NCBI RefSeq assembly: GCF_019929185.1 | Contig: NZ_JAHZPC010000014.1 | Coordinates: forward strand, 1-54,622 | Reading direction: 5' to 3' | DNA length: 54,622 nucleotides | From: Streptococcus parasanguinis | GTDB lineage: Bacteria; Bacillota; Bacilli; Lactobacillales; Streptococcaceae | In this document: positions 53,994 through 54,622 of the stretch, in pieces | Position numbering within the stretch: the first letter of the stretch is position 1 | How the letters are laid out: the number at the start of each line of letters is the position of its first letter | Made by a program: the position numbers and the translations under genes | Notes under the pieces: generated by a model | Databases searched by the model: none | What the model was told of the DNA's origin: nothing | What the model saw: only the letters and a program-made list of their open reading frames with translations

Positions 53994-54395
53994 TTAGTTT
54001 ATTTCTGCTCTTAGAGTGGCAGAGCGTAACTCTTGTTTGCGATAACTCCGTGGCAAGAAGGCCCGAATTTCATCTTCGTTAAAGCCAATCTGCATGCGTT
54101 TGTTATCTAAAATAATCGGTCTCCGCAAGAGACTTGGATTTTCCTCAATCAGATGGATCAAGGCTGAGATGGATAAATCTTCAACATCAACATCCAATTT
54201 TTGAAAAATTTTTGAACGAGTTGAAATAATGTCGTCTGTTCCGTTTTCGGTCAAGGCCAATATACTTGTCAACTCCTGTTTGCTCAAAGGACTTGTCATA
54301 ATATTGTGTTCTTTAAATGGAACATCGTGCTTTTTTAACCAAGCCCGAGCTTTTCGACATGATGTACAACTCGGCGATAAAAATAATGTAATCAT
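53994..54395 (-). CDS. spx: Spx/ArsC-family transcription regulator
   Basis: A 133-residue Spx protein. The redox switch Cys10-x-x-Cys13 (PSCTSCRKA), the RPIILD strand near 91 and the helical region contacting the RNA polymerase alpha subunit are present. It reprograms transcription under oxidative or wall stress. I start at the ATG of [10 protein letters not shown]; a GTG three codons upstream is less likely. Streptococci carry two or more Spx paralogues and I cannot tell which this is. First gene of spx-UPF0223-IMPase-rsmF. Confidence 0.92.
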   Translation of the reverse strand: MITLFLSPSCTSCRKARAWLKKHDVPFKEHNIMTSPLSKQELTSILALTENGTDDIISTRSKIFQKLDVDVEDLSISALIHLIEENPSLLRRPIILDNKRMQIGFNEDEIRAFLPRSYRKQELRSATLRAEIN

Positions 54396-54434
54396 GTGGT
54401 TCACTTCTTTTTTTATATATAACTATCTGACTCT

Positions 54435-54440
54435 ATTATA
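54435..54440 (-). promoter_or_regulatory. Promoter of the spx operon
   Basis: Minus strand TTTTCA, 17-base T-rich spacer, TATAAT; about 40 bases before the spx start. Confidence 0.65.
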
Positions 54441-54552
54441 CAAAAAAAATAGGTGCTTGAAAAGCGCTTTTTTGATTTCTAGACGATTTTTCTGAATTTC
54501 AGTGGAAAAAAGAAATCCCTTTCATTTTTCCCAAGAAGAGGCCCGAAAAAAG

Positions 54553-54622
54553 AGAGTGGGACAGAAATCGGTAATTCGTTAGAATTCGATTTCGTCGTCC
54601 CACCTCCGCACAGTTGAGTAGG
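54553..54622 (+). repeat. Palindromic intergenic repeat, copy 2
   Basis: Inverted copy of 8-78 with one substitution in the shared part (GGTAATTCG here, GGTCATTCG there). The long stem and the conserved CCGCACAGTTGAGTAGG end are the same. The window stops inside or at the edge of the element. Confidence 0.85.

Noticed and set aside
1..54622. CRISPR arrays, tRNA or rRNA genes, transposase genes, phage genes
   Set aside because: None seen: no regular spacer repeats, no cloverleaf or rRNA-like blocks, no transposase or integrase motifs in any frame.

Overview
The window is one continuous piece of a streptococcal chromosome. The best fit is an oral Streptococcus of the mitis/sanguinis groups; I cannot fix the species. 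The evidence is the CiaR/CiaH two-component system, an SMK-box (SAM-III) riboswitch before metK, a methionine aminopeptidase with a streptococcal-type insert, an SpxR-like regulator, the order spx / UPF0223 / IMPase / rsmF / pst / phoU / pepN, and a rhamnan (rgp) cell-wall polysaccharide cluster. Nearly all genes are on the minus strand and intact. I see no rRNA, tRNA, CRISPR array, insertion sequence or prophage. Many promoters are extended -10 boxes (TGnTATAAT) without a good -35.

Region by region (transcription is mostly right to left). 1-6.7 kb: a murA-GNAT-spxR-map-yihY operon, then metK with its riboswitch. 6.8-9.2 kb: three related small membrane proteins of unknown function. 9.3-13.3 kb: comEB, a composite repeat, the infC-rpmI-rplT operon with a leader attenuator, a LysM protein with cmk, a ferredoxin and an EbsA-like protein. 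13.4-32 kb: cell-wall polysaccharide genes. The core is rmlD and rgpA-B-C-D-E-F followed by a GacH-like glycerol-phosphate transferase. A separate AT-rich cassette (23.2-30.1 kb) lies between rmlD and rgpA. It holds an acyltransferase, a flippase, three GT2 enzymes, a DUF2304 protein and a GT-C-like DUF2142 protein. A GtrB-like transferase lies upstream.

32-38 kb: an oxidoreductase and a DEAD-box helicase on the plus strand, then pgdA and ciaR-ciaH-gloA on the minus strand. 38-44 kb: accessory genes. These are a Gly/Gln/Pro-rich membrane-anchored protein behind a striking repeated operator, bioY, and a divergent ABC exporter / LytTR-GHKL two-component unit with a 21-bp-period direct repeat between its two halves. 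44-54.6 kb: pepN, the pst-phoU phosphate uptake operon, and spx-UPF0223-IMPase-rsmF. The two ends of the window are near-identical inverted copies of one palindromic intergenic repeat.

How they work together: the polysaccharide block can be read as a pathway. RmlD makes dTDP-rhamnose, RgpA/B/F (and probably E) build a lipid-linked chain, RgpC/D export it, and the GacH-like enzyme adds glycerol phosphate outside. The cassette contains the parts needed to make, flip and attach a lipid-linked side-chain sugar (GacI/J/K/L-like) plus an acyl group. PgdA, MurA and CiaRH add further envelope functions. The least explained items are the three-gene membrane family at 6.8-9.2 kb, the repeat-controlled Gly/Gln/Pro protein at 38.3-38.9 kb, and the orphan LytTR-ABC unit at 39.7-43.4 kb.
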